From Lota lota (Eukaryota > Chordata > Actinopteri > Gadiformes > Lotidae): a DNA stretch of 64,000 nucleotides. The stretch covers positions 2,219,501 to 2,283,500 of the forward strand of contig JACYXH010000802.1 of NCBI GenBank assembly GCA_026745465.1. Reading direction: 5' to 3'. Positions 1 to 42,045 of the stretch are shown one piece after another; position 1 is the first letter of the stretch; each line of letters starts with the position of its first letter. The notes under the pieces were generated by a model. That model ran no database searches and had not been told where the DNA came from. It saw only the letters and a list, made by a program, of their open reading frames with translations. The translations under genes were made by a program, and so were the position numbers.

Positions 1-2987
1 ATGTGACTAATATTGGCTAGGATATACATTAATAATATTTGCAAGGTCGTTGTTATAAAAATACAAATTAAATTTTAATTATCAAATTGCTATGGCCTAC
101 ATTTAATATTCTGAAACCACATGTCCAACTCTTCTCTTCAAAACAAATACATGTGCCAACAAGTCAGTTGACCTCTCTGAGTTCATGTGAAATGTAGACT
201 TCAATTTGGTAATGCTAGCAATTTCTCCATGTCAGGCCTTCAAAATCTAAAATCTCCCCTTTCCCAATTTGATAACAGCAACTTTTCATTTTCAAAAACG
301 TTCTAGCGTCAACCGGACCACTACAAATAAATTGTCTTTAAAACCAAAGCATTAATCCAACAAGTGAAGACAAGCCAAGTGAATTAAATTTGTAGAGCCC
401 TTAATCACAGTTACAGTCTCAAAGGGCTTTGCAGGCCCACACCACACGACACCCACCTAACCCTAAGCCCTCTAAAGGGTAATTCAATTAAACTCCCTAA
501 ATCTATGGGAAGAAACATTGAGAAGGAAAACAGAAGAGGGATCCCTCCTTCCAGAGATGGTTAGGAGCTCAATAGGTGCTGAATGGGCAGATATAAAATG
601 GTAGCACGAGACAAAGCATAAACACAGCTTAAAGCTACATTATGCAAGAATTTGAAATTTGCTCTGAAACACTTACTTAACACACATTTTTACACACTCA
701 TTGGAGGATACAGGGACCTAGGCTCATTGCCCTGTTTCTGCAGAGAAATCAGAGAAGTCCTTTCTAGATTCAGAGAAATCCCATTCCAGGATTTTTTACC
801 GCCTTCCTTTTTCTGGCCAATCACAACCAATCAACAGCCAGTTGACATCCACTAAGCCTTACCCGTAGATGTTACTAAACGTGACTTTCTTCCTCGTAGT
901 CTACCAAAAATATGCTTAGACGGGCTTTAGACAGAACAGGGAGATAAAGATTAAGAGAGTAAGGTGTTAGAAAATAGACTAGAACTAGAACAACTGGAAA
1001 ACAATGAGACAGACAAACAAAACAGACGTCCCCACACCAGTCTCATATAGTGTGTCACCTTGACAGAACCCAGCGCCCCCCAAAAACATAAACAATCTCA
1101 GACTTTGTATTGAACACAACTGGAGAGGAAAAATCGGAAAGAGAAAAAAAGAGAAAAGGAAATGAAATACCGGGCCAGAACAACTCATGCGTGACCTCAT
1201 GTCTTCTTCAAATATAGAGGGAGAATCACACGGGAACCTACCGTGTTATTGTTCAGTGAGAAATGCTCTTTTCTCTCTGGGAGACTAACAACCTCCTGGG
1301 GAAAGGTATTTACTCAGGACAATAGCGCTAGCGAGAGAAAAAAATAAATCCATTCCATTTGTTTCTTCCTGATGGATCTGATAGAGTGGGACTCTGTGAG
1401 AGTAAACAGGAGTGTTTTGTGGATATAATTACACCATTATTTATGAAGATGTGTGGATGTTTTAAAGTCCCAACACGCAGTGTGTGAATGCGTGTGTGTG
1501 TGTGTGTGCGTGCATGTGTGCGTTTGTATGTGCACATTTGTTCACGGCCGTGACAGCATGCCAACAAGAATTTATGTTTCTCTCGCGCATGCATAATGAG
1601 GGTTCCATCACATTGGTCAGCATTGACCAATCACAGTGCTCACGCCTGGGGAAGGGAGATGTCTCCTTCTAAGAAAATGTAAGTGAAAACTTCTCCACTT
1701 AGAGAGAGTAGGAAATAGAGACCAGGGTTTGAGGTAGGCCAAAAAGTAACATTAGATGTGCTATAAACAGAGAGAATAAGGACTTTAATATTTCCTCATC
1801 ACCCTCTTTCTCTATCCCTCCACCCCATTCTCTTTCTCTCCATCCCCCCTCTCTATTTCTCTCAACCCCTCCCTCCCCCCTCTCTCCCCACCTCTCTCCC
1901 TCTATTTCTCTCTCTTCTCCCTTCTCTCGCTCTCCCTCCCTCCCTCTCTCTTTCCTCCACCCTTCTCTCTCTCAACCCCCTCTCTCTTTTTTCCTTAACA
2001 TGACCTTTGACCTTGGTAATTTGCTTCATGTGCACAGTGACGTGTGACATAATTGTTATAATTGGGCTCATTTTACTTATTTTTCTCTCACCTACTCAGA
2101 TTGGAAGGCCATTGTTAGTTATGTTTGTTTTTTACTAAACTAATTACCTACATTTTATCCTCATGTCGACTTAATTTCGATGTCAATGTTCGTCAATATT
2201 CGTTTTTCATTCTTAGTGTTGAAGGTCTCTTCGAGGCCAACATTTTAAGCATTGTTCAGATGATGAAAAAATATATAAAGATTTTGTTTTCTCTTGTGAA
2301 TGTATCAATACATTATTATAATGTGTGTGTGTGTGTGTGCATGTGTGTGTCCGTGTGTGTGTGTGTGTGTGTGAGTGCATATGTGTTTGTTTGTGTGTGT
2401 GCAGGTTACATGACTGCTTTTTCATTCATGTACAAGGAAACCACTGAGAGAAAAGATGAAATGATTGTATGATTATGTCACCAGAAAATATTATTTTCTT
2501 TTCACTGGTTTGTTTGATGGTTATGTAAGAAGCAAACAGCAAAAAAACAAGAAAAGAAAGAAAATTGACAGTAGGCTGGAATACAATAGGAATATATAAA
2601 GAGAATGGATAAGGAGAATACCCACTTCACATGCCATATTTAATGTGCCATTCTCATTCTTCAATTGAACGTCGTTTATTTTCGGCATTTTGAGTAACAC
2701 TTTATAGTTATGTATATTTCATGTTTACGTTTATTTTATGTTCTTTAGGTGTACCTATATGCATTATTTTCTACATATGTGCGATTGCACTGCTGTACTT
2801 TTTTGTTCGATATTTTTGACTCAGTATTGGGCTATTGGTTCTGCTGTGTTTATGATCTGCATGCTGTGTGTGTGTGTGTGTGTACATCTCACCTGAGCTG
2901 TAGACCATCATTTCAGCATGAACAATCTGCATTTGCTTGCACTGTTTTGCCTATAACCCTGGTTACCATAATGATTCAAAGTATGCC

Positions 2988-3008
2988 TGTGTGTGTGTGT
3001 GTGTGTGT

Positions 3009-3080
<72 letters not shown>
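2988..3080. repeat. (TG)n microsatellite
   Basis: A nearly pure TG array of about 90 bp with a single interruption (GG) near 3008. It produces long apparent Val-Cys frames on one strand and Thr-His frames on the other, which are not genes. Confidence 0.95.
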
Positions 3081-5177
3081 GGAGAGGAGAGTGGGGGTAG
3101 GGGCTGGAGGAGTTCAGGCACAAGCATACTCTCAGAAAGGAGAATAACTATAAACTATAAAACAACAAAAACTAATTTCTTTGGGGATCATGTGAGTGGT
3201 TTATCATCACACAAAACGAAACACACAAAACACAGACTTACCTGACCTCTATGAATTATAATGTTCAGTTTGACTGGATTGTTGGTTTGTATATTATAAT
3301 ATTAGATAAAGAGGAAACATTGTGTGAATTAAGTGTGCTGATTGGCTCAGGTGTACAGATGGCCGTACTTGACTTGTACACCTAAAAAGGAGAGTGCAAA
3401 CCGGAAACCTATTAATGATGTACACTTTTCTTTATTCCTTGTTGTTCCCCATTTCCAGTTGAAATGGTCACAGCCCAATATGTTTGGTCTGTGCATAAAA
3501 GAGCTACCTTCAACCAGTCAACAACATTACCCTTGTCTGCTATTGGTCCAATTACGAGACGTTTGGTTGGCGTCATGGTTTAAAAGGGATTGGAGCAGAC
3601 TTCAACCTCGATGTCTGATTTCTCTCCATCAAGGTTTCTGTCACTAATTATCTTAATGACAGGGTACAGGAATATGTTTGTTGTTGTTTTACTTTTTGCA
3701 GTTTGTAGTTAAATGCCCAGTAAGATTTTTCAATAATAGATTTTTGTGTTTTAGATTTTGCTTTGAACCGAATCAATTTAAATCAAATTATTATGTGTTC
3801 CAATTTATAAATAAAATAATGGGTTGACAAACAGCATAATGTAATGTCCGGTTATAAAAATCCAGATGATTAAATCCAAAGTAAGGTTGAGAGCAGAATC
3901 TTCTTATTTTTCCATAGATAGTGATAATAAAACATGAGACAGTAACCAAAGAGACAGTTAAACAATACAATTAAAACTATGTAGAACATGTATTCTCTTT
4001 ATGAGCTATGGCAGGGAAATCTTACCGAAAATATCCATGGTGGTAGACACATCTTTTGTTCTCTGTCTTCCGACGAAAATGATAGGAAATAGTCTATAAA
4101 CATATTGGGGACCATTTTCATTTCGAAACACAACGAAGCTTCCTATATAAATATTTAAATAAAATTAATATAATCGTTTTCAATGGATGATTTTGATAGA
4201 AAACGGATGAGACAGTGGAGCACATCCATCTCCTCCACGCTTTTTAGAGCTGTGTCAAGGCATACATGAGGAGTCCTCTTCCGCTGGACTTGGCTCTGTG
4301 TTCAACACATTACTCAAAGCGGACAAGTAGGCTGGACTGGAGTGTTTGTCATGACGACCAATTATCCATTGCAAGAGCACTGCTGCTAAGTAAAGTAATT
4401 AAGTGGTGAAACAAAACAGTATCCAGCACATTTATCCCTTCAAATTTCTTCCTTATATCCACCCTCTTTCTTTCTCTCTTTCTCTCTCCTCCTCTCCCCG
4501 GTCTCTGTCTTTCCATGTCTCTTTCTCTTCGCCTCTCCACTTGGTCCTCCCTTTCTCTCCCTCCCTCTCTGCCCCCTTTCTCGCTTTTGCCATCTCTCTA
4601 TTTCTCTCTCCATCCCTCTCTCTTCCTTTTTAATCAAGCTGTTACTTGTGACAGTTTTTTAATTCACCTGCCGAATTAAGTAGGGGGGAGACAAGGGGAA
4701 AGTGGCAAATTGTTAATCATGACATCAAAAACAACAATATCCCATACATATCTTTAACTATAACTTTAAACATGACTCAGCTAAACAGAATAAAGAAGTG
4801 GACCGACTGTAACAGTTGAGGACAATAAACTTGAAAGAGACTTAAAAGGTACAAGGTATGACTTGCTATATTTGCTCTTCACATAAACTTGAGTTTCCCT
4901 CTCCGGTCTGGTCTGGAAGAAAGACACAGAGGGAATGTTTTGAATGGCTCTTGATTTTACTGCGTCAGTGGACAGCGCACATCTAAAGTTAAGGCTTCAG
5001 CGGCTTTAGTGGTATGTGTTGTGGTTTCCTCGTTTCTCCATCTCCCAGACACCTGAGCTGGTGTCTGTGGGTTACATGACTGACAGTCCTAAAAAGTGCT
5101 CCAATAGAAGTTAGGGCAGTGGGAAAAATGAGGTCAAATTAGAACTGACAGCCGTATATATAAACACACACCAACAG

Positions 5178-5178
<1 letters not shown>

Positions 5179-5270
<92 letters not shown>
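5179..5270. repeat. (CA)46 microsatellite
   Basis: An uninterrupted CA array of 92 bp, followed by a short degenerate CA stretch to about 5290. Perfect arrays of this length are typically highly polymorphic. Confidence 0.95.
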
Positions 5271-5271
<1 letters not shown>

Positions 5272-7374
5272 TCACAGTCACACATACACACTCATACCAG
5301 AGAAACAACTTTGACCTAGTGGCTGGTGGATATCTGTGTCACTATATCTACACCCCGAACATTGGTGCATTTATTTTTATGTTTATATCAAATCAGTCAC
5401 ACACTGTATCGTCACAACACGCAGCAATAACACTCTTACCTCTCCTCGTTTACAAATCTCTAAACGCATCTTCACAAATGCGTTGTAGGTGAACGCTACC
5501 ACTGGACCTTTACTTTGACAGAGCCTGGGAGCAGTTTATGGACCAATCGGGTTTGTTAAGCCTAATGGTGCTTGTATTGATTGGCGATCCGAGAATCGCT
5601 GCATGCTGCAGGGCCTCCCTGCACAATGACTTCCTCAATAAGCATCTCTAAATGCGTTCACCTCCTGGTTTTATTGAGCCTCTTAAAATGGCCACCATGT
5701 GGTTTGTTTGCACTGCTTTAAAACCGTTGGTTTACAAGAGCAGAGTTGGGGTATCTATTCAGCACATGAGTGGCATATACATCATCAACTGGTTATGGTT
5801 TAATAATCAAGTGGGGATGACTTCTGTTTATTCAAGCCTCACAGTATTAGTATTACTAGCAGTATTACTATTATTACTATAGTAACACTAGCAGTAGTAG
5901 TAGTAGTAGTAGTCATAGCAGGCGTAGTGAAAGTAATTGTTGAAATTGCAGAAGAAGTAATAGTTTATGTTTTGATTATTGATTTTCTTATACTATTATC
6001 TACTATTATCCAATAGGGAAACAGCCTAAAAAATGAATGTCTACAAAACATGGATGTATTCAAGAATGCACACCCACTTCTGTTTATTTGAGTACAATTT
6101 ATATTAAGTATTAGTATAAAAATTTATATTTAGTTTAACCATTAGTGCTTCCATCAGTATTAGCACTGTGTGGTGAGGTGTGGTAAGGTAATACTCAGAG
6201 TGACTAAACTGTAGCCACAGCTAATCCCAGGGAGAAGTGAACAATGGACGTTCTCACCGGCCTGCTAAGAGCCTGGCCTCAGGTGTCAAGCCTCTGCCTG
6301 CCTCCACGCCTAGCTTCCGGCTGGTGGGGCACATACACATATAGGACAGCGGGATTGGATGGAGCCCACTCAGCTGAGGACAACTTGCTCTGCGTCGTAC
6401 GCAAGTCGTATACCATACATAGATTTAAGTGACTTTCATCTATAATATAGTTGGTTACTTTAATCAGCTGAAATTATATTGAACTTACATCATTCTATTT
6501 TAACTTTGAGCATGTTGTTTTAGCGTTTGGTCAATAGTTGTAGTTGATGATGGATTTGTTGCACATTGAGTTGGAACTGTTAAAGGCTTAGCTGTCCCGT
6601 TGTGGAAAAATAATGCACACCCTTGTAACATAATTGACCAATCAGAATTGAGTCTTCAACAATGCCGTGGTATAAAACGCAACAGGTGCATGCCACATGC
6701 ATATACGTGGACACCCCCCCCCCCCCATCCCCCTTCCACCCCTCCTTCCACACGTGTTAGTTTCTCATCGTAACCTTTGACAACGGTAATTGGCACTTGA
6801 ATGTCAGAAGGGAATTGTGTTTGCCTTTAAGTGATTTTCTGTCTGGATTCTTGGCAACGTTTACTTCTTCTCACCTCCGGTCCCCCAAAGAAACCTGCTC
6901 ATTCATCATTTCCATACCCCTAGCTCTCAACGGACGTGGGGGAACACTTCCCTCGAGTTTGTGCAATAGTGTTTTTAATTGTTTGTAAACCGCCACCGCA
7001 GTACTGCTGTTTAGAAAAATGGACACACACATATACACACACAGTAGAAAAACTCCAGAACGATAAGTCGCTGGCAAAATTAGCTGGACACAGTCCCATT
7101 TAAGCTTTGATGATGTGGCTTTTAAAATATGTCCACTGTTTGCTTTGCTAATGGAGCGCTGCTCCGTCCAGCTGCCTGGCCGTGACGCGGTTCTGGAGAG
7201 GGGCCTGGAAACCTCCGAGAGATAACATTTCCCTCACCACTAATGTCCTTTTAAAATGGAAAGCACATGAGAGGGTTCACGTACACACATGGTGCTGTGC
7301 ATGCTGCTCCGTGCTGGCTGCTTCACATGATGTTGTGTGAGCGTCATCATGTCCTCGTGCACTGTCCCTTTTCA

Positions 7375-7416
<42 letters not shown>

Positions 7417-7617
7417 TTTTTACATTAGCGATTAGCCTCTAGAATCGCTACGGTGCACAACAAGTCAAGCTTGGGTTTCTAAGTATTCTATCTGGTGTTG
7501 GTGTTTCCACTGTGTCTGTAATTGTGTAAGTAATTATTCCATTGAATAGTATCTTTATTTTTGATAACATAGAATAGATTACAGGCAGAATGAGCTTAAT
7601 GAACACATACACATGTG

Positions 7618-7663
<46 letters not shown>

Positions 7664-8252
7664 ATCAACGCAAGCACGATATTCTGCTCTCATCCTCACT
7701 ATGTTTATAAGTTAGGACATTTACGACAGTAAAAAATATATACTTAATTTTGACAGTTTATATTCGGATCAAAAGTAAAGTGCAATTTTAAAATAGAAAT
7801 AGAAAGGTCCGATAAATACTAATATCCGTAGATAGACACACACACAAAAAAAAACACACGCACAAACACACACCCAAGGCTATTGAGAACACCGGTTGCC
7901 AATTAACCAATACACAAAGTGCACTGTAACAGATGGAAAGGGTGACCTTTCTGGCTAATGTCACACTTTCCATGTACGCAAGTGCAGCGTTTCTTGCATA
8001 TGTTCAGAGTGGGGACACGGGGCTACCGTGAATCACTGACTTCTTTGGGGAGATTACACCGACTGCTTTGTACTCCAAAGGTCAATATGAAACATTAGAC
8101 ATTTATAGGTCACCGAAAATGTCTCATAGTGTCTATTGTCAAAGTGAGGAATATAATTAGCTGCAGATTTTGTAGCTGTTTTATTACTAAAGATTAGGGG
8201 TCGGATTAAGTCATATGTTTATTTAATGAAACATTTTCTTAAGCTTTTGACA

Positions 8253-8294
8253 TAAATCTAACCATAAATCATGGTTGATTTATGGTTCGATTTA
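8253..8294. repeat. Inverted repeat (19-bp arms, 4-nt loop)
   Basis: The arms 8253-8271 and 8276-8294 are complementary at 18 of 19 positions; the mismatch is T8259 opposite C8288. The inner 12 bp (8260-8271 with 8276-8287) are perfect and enclose the loop TGGT. The stem is AT-rich and would form a tight cruciform or RNA hairpin. Function unknown. Confidence 0.85.
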
Positions 8295-9180
8295 CGTTGA
8301 GCGATGTTCTCTGATTCCAATATCTTTCTAATGTTTAATGTCATCAGAAGTTTGTAACTCAACTCGAAAGTATAACAGAATTAAAGAAAGCACTTCCTAT
8401 CTATTTATCTATTAATCCATCCATCCTCCATCCCATCCATGATACTCTCTCTCTTGATCCCTTATTACAATGAAACTGAATCTTAATTGGTGATGCTCAT
8501 CCTTTCCCTAGAGATGCTTTATATTTATTACGCTAATTTAATATGTAAATAAAGTAAATAAAACTATCGATAATTACACTTTTAAACACACTTTCCTTTC
8601 TTCCAGCACAGTGCCACTCCCCCCTCCAATGATCATACACTTATTACTGCCAATGTGCACTCTCTTACGTGCACTCTCTCACTTGCACTCTCTTACGTGC
8701 ACACGCCTGTAGCTGTAAGCTGTAGCTGTAAGCTCTGTAGGAGTTCTAAAAGACAGAGACTGTGAAGCACTGCCAGAACATTCCGGTCCTGTGTTGACGT
8801 GGGGCCTTTTTGCGTTTGAGTTGAGAATTCACATTTTAATTATGGTTGGGGTTTGTTTAAAAGAAGGTAGAACCAAACTAAAGGGATTACATGTGTTTAT
8901 GTGGGACCTTAAAAGAAGAATGCGGAATGAGTCAGATTTTACATGACTGTTCAGTTTTGCATAGAAGGAAAAGTTAATTAACAATGTCTATTAAATAAAC
9001 GTTACCATTTTTAACAGTTTTTGTTGTGGTCATAATTTTCAATTTAAATTAAGTACAGTTATGTAATACAATCATTAAAATAAGTATTTGTTTATGTGGA
9101 CACGCTATCTTACTACTGCAATTATTATTTTATTTTTACTTGAATCGACTGCGAGTCTGAAGTTCAAATGGCACAAGTTT

Positions 9181-9270
9181 GATGAAGATGATGATGATGG
9201 TGGTGGAGGTGATGATGATGATGAAGATGATAATGGTAATGATGATGATGGTGATGATGATGGTGAAGAT
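9181..9270. repeat. (GAT)n-rich trinucleotide tract
   Basis: An imperfect GAT/GGT array followed by a short GA array (9271-9292). It translates as Asp or Met runs in different frames, which is low-complexity sequence rather than a gene. Confidence 0.85.
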
Positions 9271-9959
9271 GAGAGAGAGAGAGAGAGAGACTGACAGACA
9301 CAGAGAGAGGGGGAAGGGAAGACGAGATGGATGCATGGAAGTAAAAACGAGAGCGTGCGGTGATTTAATTTCATTCCTCGCTGTTTCACTCAGTGAAAAA
9401 TCCTGTTGTGTCTAACTCGATCTCACCGTCTACCACAGTGCTTTCACAGCACATCGACCAATGGAACTGCTTGTTCTCACTAAACCACATACACAGCCCT
9501 GCATCCGCAGCATGCCTGCCGCCTGGGAATTTGAACACTTCATGGTCACCCCTGGCCACTTGAATGATCAGGATCTGCAGAATATTATCCCCCAAAAATA
9601 AATTCACCAAAAAAGTGCTAAAAATTCAACGTTTTAAAACATATTATTTCTTCCTTTGGTACAGATGTACACATTGTTTGCATTGTTTTGCATCTTATAA
9701 TGAGGCAATTGTTTACCCGCCCAGGTATGGGATCTTAAAGCCTGCGGAGGAAGTGGCAGTTGAATGATCTGAGGTAACAGATGTCATGTGACATTGTTAC
9801 CTAAAGATCTCTGATGAGCCTGGCCTGTCAGCCGTCCTCCAATCACAGAGAGCCAGTGTGTCTGGCTGCTTTTACATCCACCCTTCGAGTCTGAAAGCAC
9901 ACATCTTATCTTACACGGCCAGAGACAGCCACTGGGTGCCTATGATATAGACTAGAGAG

Positions 9960-10350
9960 AACAGGCGAAAAAGGGAGAGAAGGAGAGGTAGAGAGCGATG
10001 GAGAAAGAGGGAGAGAGAAAGTCAGAGTGAGTGAGAGAGAGAGAGGGAGAAGAGTGTTAGAGCGGGAGGGAAAGAGAGTGACGAAACAGAGAGAGAGAAA
10101 GAAAAGAAAGAGAGGAGACAGAATGAGCGAAAATGAGAAAGAGAGGAGACAGAGAGAGAAAAGGAGTAAGAGAGGAGACAGAGAGAGAAATTTAGAAAGA
10201 GAAAGAGAGACTGAGAGAAAAAAACAAAAGATCGAAAAGTGGCGTCTGGCAGAGAGAGAGAGAGCGAGTGGAGAGAGAAAGAGGGTGAAAGAGATAAAGA
10301 GTGGGGAAAAGGGAATGTGTATGAGTGAGAATGGGAGAGAGAGGAGAAAT
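9960..10350. repeat. GA-rich polypurine tract
   Basis: About 390 bp of imperfect GAGA/GAAA purine repeats on the plus strand. Long frames through it encode only Arg/Glu on one strand and Ser/Leu on the other. I see no unique coding sequence in it. Confidence 0.85.
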
Positions 10351-11250
10351 ACAGAAGTGCAATTTGTGTGACACTATCTTTCCTGTAATCTGGCCAGATA
10401 TAATACCCATGATCCTTTAGGGCCACTCTCAGGCCACAACATAACCGGCACGGAAAAAGGACAGCCAAACTACGTGGGAGGGAAAGGAAAGGCCATTTGC
10501 TTCTCGTCTTTCTACCTTTACCTTTTCCCGCTCTCACTCTTTCACTCTTTCACTCTCTCGCTCTCTCGCTCTCTGTCTTTTTTGTGTTTACTTAGAACAC
10601 AGAATCCACCTGGGATTCCACATCTCATTTTAGGGTATGTGGAACCTTTTTGAACGGACCAACTGCCATAGCTTCCAAGGCAACTGTGGTGGAAAATACA
10701 TCGTTTTTGTATTTATGAGTCAATTGTTTTAATCACTGTATTCAGATTAATTTGAAGTGAACGTAAAGGTGTTTGCTGGCAACTGTCTATTACACAATTA
10801 ATATTCCCAGCACTGAATCATACCTGTATTATTTATTGCAATATGTGTGCCCACATGAAATGTAAGACAATCAGATATGTTGCCTACTTAAGTTGTTTTC
10901 AAATGTGCTTTATAAATAAATATGACTTAACACTATTACAGGGGTATTAAATATTGATATTTTTTTGGGGGGGTTACAAACAAAAGTACCTTAACCAATA
11001 GCATCTACTTCAAATTCTTATCAATTCTTATGAAATCACTGAATAAGCGATTATAAATTTGTGATGCACATAGATGCTTTTCTTGGGGTAGATAAGACAT
11101 ATTTATGTATATCAAACAGGGATGACAATTCCTTGTTAAAATCAATACACTTATTTAGTGGAAAATGGATATAAGCTAACGTTACACTCAGTTTATGTGT
11201 TCTTAAGGGACACCTTGCAGTGAACAATGCAGACGATATGAAGGTTGAAT

Positions 11251-11304
11251 CGACACCTCATATCCTGTCCCTCTTGGAAAGCCGGGACAGGATATGAGGT
11301 GTCG
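11251..11304. repeat. Perfect 21-bp inverted repeat
   Basis: The arm 11251-11271 is the exact reverse complement of 11284-11304, with a 12-nt spacer at 11272-11283. Beyond one mismatch, three more base pairs extend the stem (11247-11249 with 11306-11308). It lies about 1.25 kb upstream of the pcsk2 start codon. It may be a foldback remnant or a hairpin RNA; the sequence does not decide. Confidence 0.9.
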
Positions 11305-11697
11305 CTTCCTGTAACAGAACTCTTTACAGATATTGTTTTTCCAAGGGCATCAACAACCAAACAACAACAAAAAGCAGAGAAAAGGACTTGATGCTGTGAA
11401 GCAGCAAGACAGCCAGAGGTAGTGCAGGAAGCTTTAGTCCTATCGATGTTTACTGAAGACTCTCTTCGTATTGTGTCTGATTCTAAGGCTCTCTCTCTCT
11501 CTGTATTTCTTTCTGCACATCAACATGGCCCTCAGTTCTCATTTGCCTAATGCCTATCATCTTCACCATCATCATTACCATTCTAATCTTCCTCATCATC
11601 ATTATCATCACCACCACCATCATCATCCCTCTCTCTCTCTCTCTCCTTCCCTCAATATGTCTGTCTCTTCTGTCTTTTACTCTTGCATGTGAACACT

Positions 11698-11742
<45 letters not shown>

Positions 11743-12424
11743 TTCACTATTCACATACCGGAGGGGAGAAGGAAGATGGAACGCAGGTGTGACCTGTTGT
11801 AGACCACCTAATGAGAGTCTTTAGACAAACCTAAAGGTAAAAAGGGCTAGCATCACATTCTGCAACTCAATTAGCATTTAATTAACTTGGCATACACAGG
11901 GGTGGATGCAGTGTTGCTCATCTGAAAAAATAATATAATCAATATAGTCTTCAGAAACACATTTGTTTATGATTACATCAGGCCTAATAAATACACAAAA
12001 TAAATACATGAATAAACAAACATCCCCTTCCCAAAAAATGAACAAAACAATATTCTTATTATGAGTCGGTCGAAAAACGACAACCACCGAAAATGGGGAA
12101 TTCTCCAGGGTCCTGAAAAGGGGGTCCTAGTACTTGTCACGCGCGTGTAGTGCGCGCGCGGCAGGACCCTTCTCGATGGAAAGAAGGAACGGGACACACC
12201 CGCCGTTGCCCATTGGAAGAGCGTCACGCAGAGAAGCCCCCGGACGAGGTGATGAATCTGGGATGAAAGAGAGAGGCGAAGGCTGAGGATGCTGCTGGCT
12301 CATAACAAGACAGCATATCAACCCGGACCGCAGCACGAAGTCCCTGATAACACGGCGTGGACAAACACAAGCCTTAGCACCACTAAACGGCTGGGTCATG
12401 TATAACCAACAGCTTTGATTCTCA

Positions 12425-12551
12425 CCCCCCCTCCCCCCCCCCCCCCCCCCCCCCCCAGTCCGTCCGTCCGTCTTCAACGAGGAGAATCCCGCACGCCACA
12501 CATTTTGCACTCCTCGACAGGCGCGCTACACAGAGGCGAGCTACAGACAAG
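12425..12551 (+). promoter_or_regulatory. pcsk2: Probable pcsk2 proximal promoter / 5' UTR
   Basis: A 32-base C-rich run (12425-12456) is followed by GC-rich sequence up to the start codon at 12552. The surrounding 12120-12560 is richer in CpG than most of the window, including a CGCG-rich patch near 12140-12160. No TATA box is evident at the expected distance, which fits a CpG-type neuroendocrine promoter. The transcription start cannot be placed from sequence alone. Confidence 0.4.
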
Positions 12552-40544
<27,993 letters not shown>

Positions 40545-40844
40545 GCCACTGTAATGCATGTGTGCCAAATGAAGCCCCCCTTTTCTCTCTCTTTCTTTCT
40601 CTATCTCTCTCCCTAGCCTCTCTTTCTCCCTACCCTTTCTTTCTCTCCTTCCTCTGTCTCTCCCTCACTCTCTTTCACTATCCCATCTTGCTAGAACTCC
40701 TCTCCTCAGTCAAATTCTTGGTCTATCTCTCTTGTTCTTGTTTTGTCTACCTCTCTCATCCCTGACTCTATGCGCTGCCCATTTTAGTTTTGTGTTTGAA
40801 TTAGTACCCACTTAAAAATGAATGTTTCTTGTAATCCAAAACAT

Positions 40845-40850
40845 AATAAA
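40845..40850 (+). promoter_or_regulatory. pcsk2: Candidate pcsk2 poly(A) signal (AATAAA)
   Basis: The first AATAAA downstream of the pcsk2 stop, about 300 bp into the 3' UTR. A second one is at 41223-41228. Which is used is unknown. Confidence 0.45.
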
Positions 40851-42045
40851 AGCGTAATCTTAATATAATCTGTTATATATTGCGAGAGAGAAAGAAACAG
40901 AAAAACAAAACCATATAATTTGTCTGTATTTTTGTTTTTACAGTTGACAGAATTGTACAGACAAATACGATCTCTACTGTTTTATCTTCTTGTTCTTTGC
41001 CTCTCCGGCACCTCTCTTCAGTCCACTGTTGTACAGTTTGTGACTGTAAATTAATCTTGGTGTCTACTTAAAGTTGAATATCTTGCAAACCGAACGGCGA
41101 TACTTCTTTCTGTTTATATTTTTGTGACATGCACTGTTTCTATATAAACGAGGAAAGGAATGTTCTGGTTGATTTTGCGGTATGTGGTCCTCCATTTCAT
41201 AATCTTTGAAGATAAACTAAATAATAAATATTCAGATGTTTGCTAAAGCATTTGAGTGATTTGCACGTCCCTGAACTGAATCATAGTCATAATACAGAGC
41301 AAGTTATTAAAATCACAAGACATAAAATGCTCTGGTTTGTTTTCAAAATCGTTTTTTTTTCATATAAAGATTCGATTAACATGATCCTTCAGTGAACAGC
41401 TGTTTCTCTCAATAGAAATGCACATCATGGCACATATAAAGGAGGTTGCACCTGGATAAACCTGTTGTCCTCTTTTGCATTTTTTAAATATGCAAAGTAG
41501 ATGGATGGATAGATAAAGAGCTGAGAGTGGGGACTGTGGAGGCATTGTTAGAAATGATGCTGAAATTTCCTGACACACCGAAAGGCCAATTGATCATTTA
41601 GCCATTCTTTAAACTGATAGTTTGCGTCAAATTAACCCAGAATTATACATGGAAACTCCATGGAAAATGATATATGATTAAAATTGTAGGCTTACAGTTT
41701 GTGTTTCATTATAACACCTTAGTGCACACTAATATACAGTTGATGAAAAGTTGGTTTCAGGTTTCATCCATCTTTTATCAAATGAACGTTGATAGCCAAT
41801 AAAAATGATCAAACTCACTCAGTGCTCTCCTCACACAATCTTATTTAGTCTGTTTGCCATGCCCTGCTCAAGGACACAGCACAGGGTGCAATTCAGATGA
41901 AGTTTTTTTCATATTCTATCCAGGAAGAAACAGAAAAAAACTGACTAAAACCCTTAAATGATTGCGTAGAGAAACCTGAAGATAGTACACTATGTGCATT
42001 TCATGATTAAATCGAGCAAAGTCTCTTTGTTTTTGTATGATTCTT

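Larger units (their letters stand above)
1..12400. other. Upstream non-genic region 5' of pcsk2
   Basis: I see no exon or RNA gene here. Open frames in this stretch are short, lack recognisable domains, or run through simple repeats. The region contains CA/TG arrays (about 1480-1533, 2321-2402, 2988-3080, 5179-5270, 7376-7413, 7622-7661, 11698-11740), pyrimidine-rich tracts (1791-1995, 4460-4630), a GAT-rich tract (9181-9270), a long GA-rich tract (9960-10350), and two hairpins at 8253-8294 and 11251-11304 that are listed separately. Distal regulatory elements of pcsk2 could lie here, but nothing in the sequence alone identifies them. Confidence 0.6.

Noticed and set aside
12127..12510. 127-codon minus-strand frame upstream of pcsk2
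   Set aside because: It lies in the CpG-rich promoter region, ends in poly-Gly from the C run, and shows no recognisable domain.
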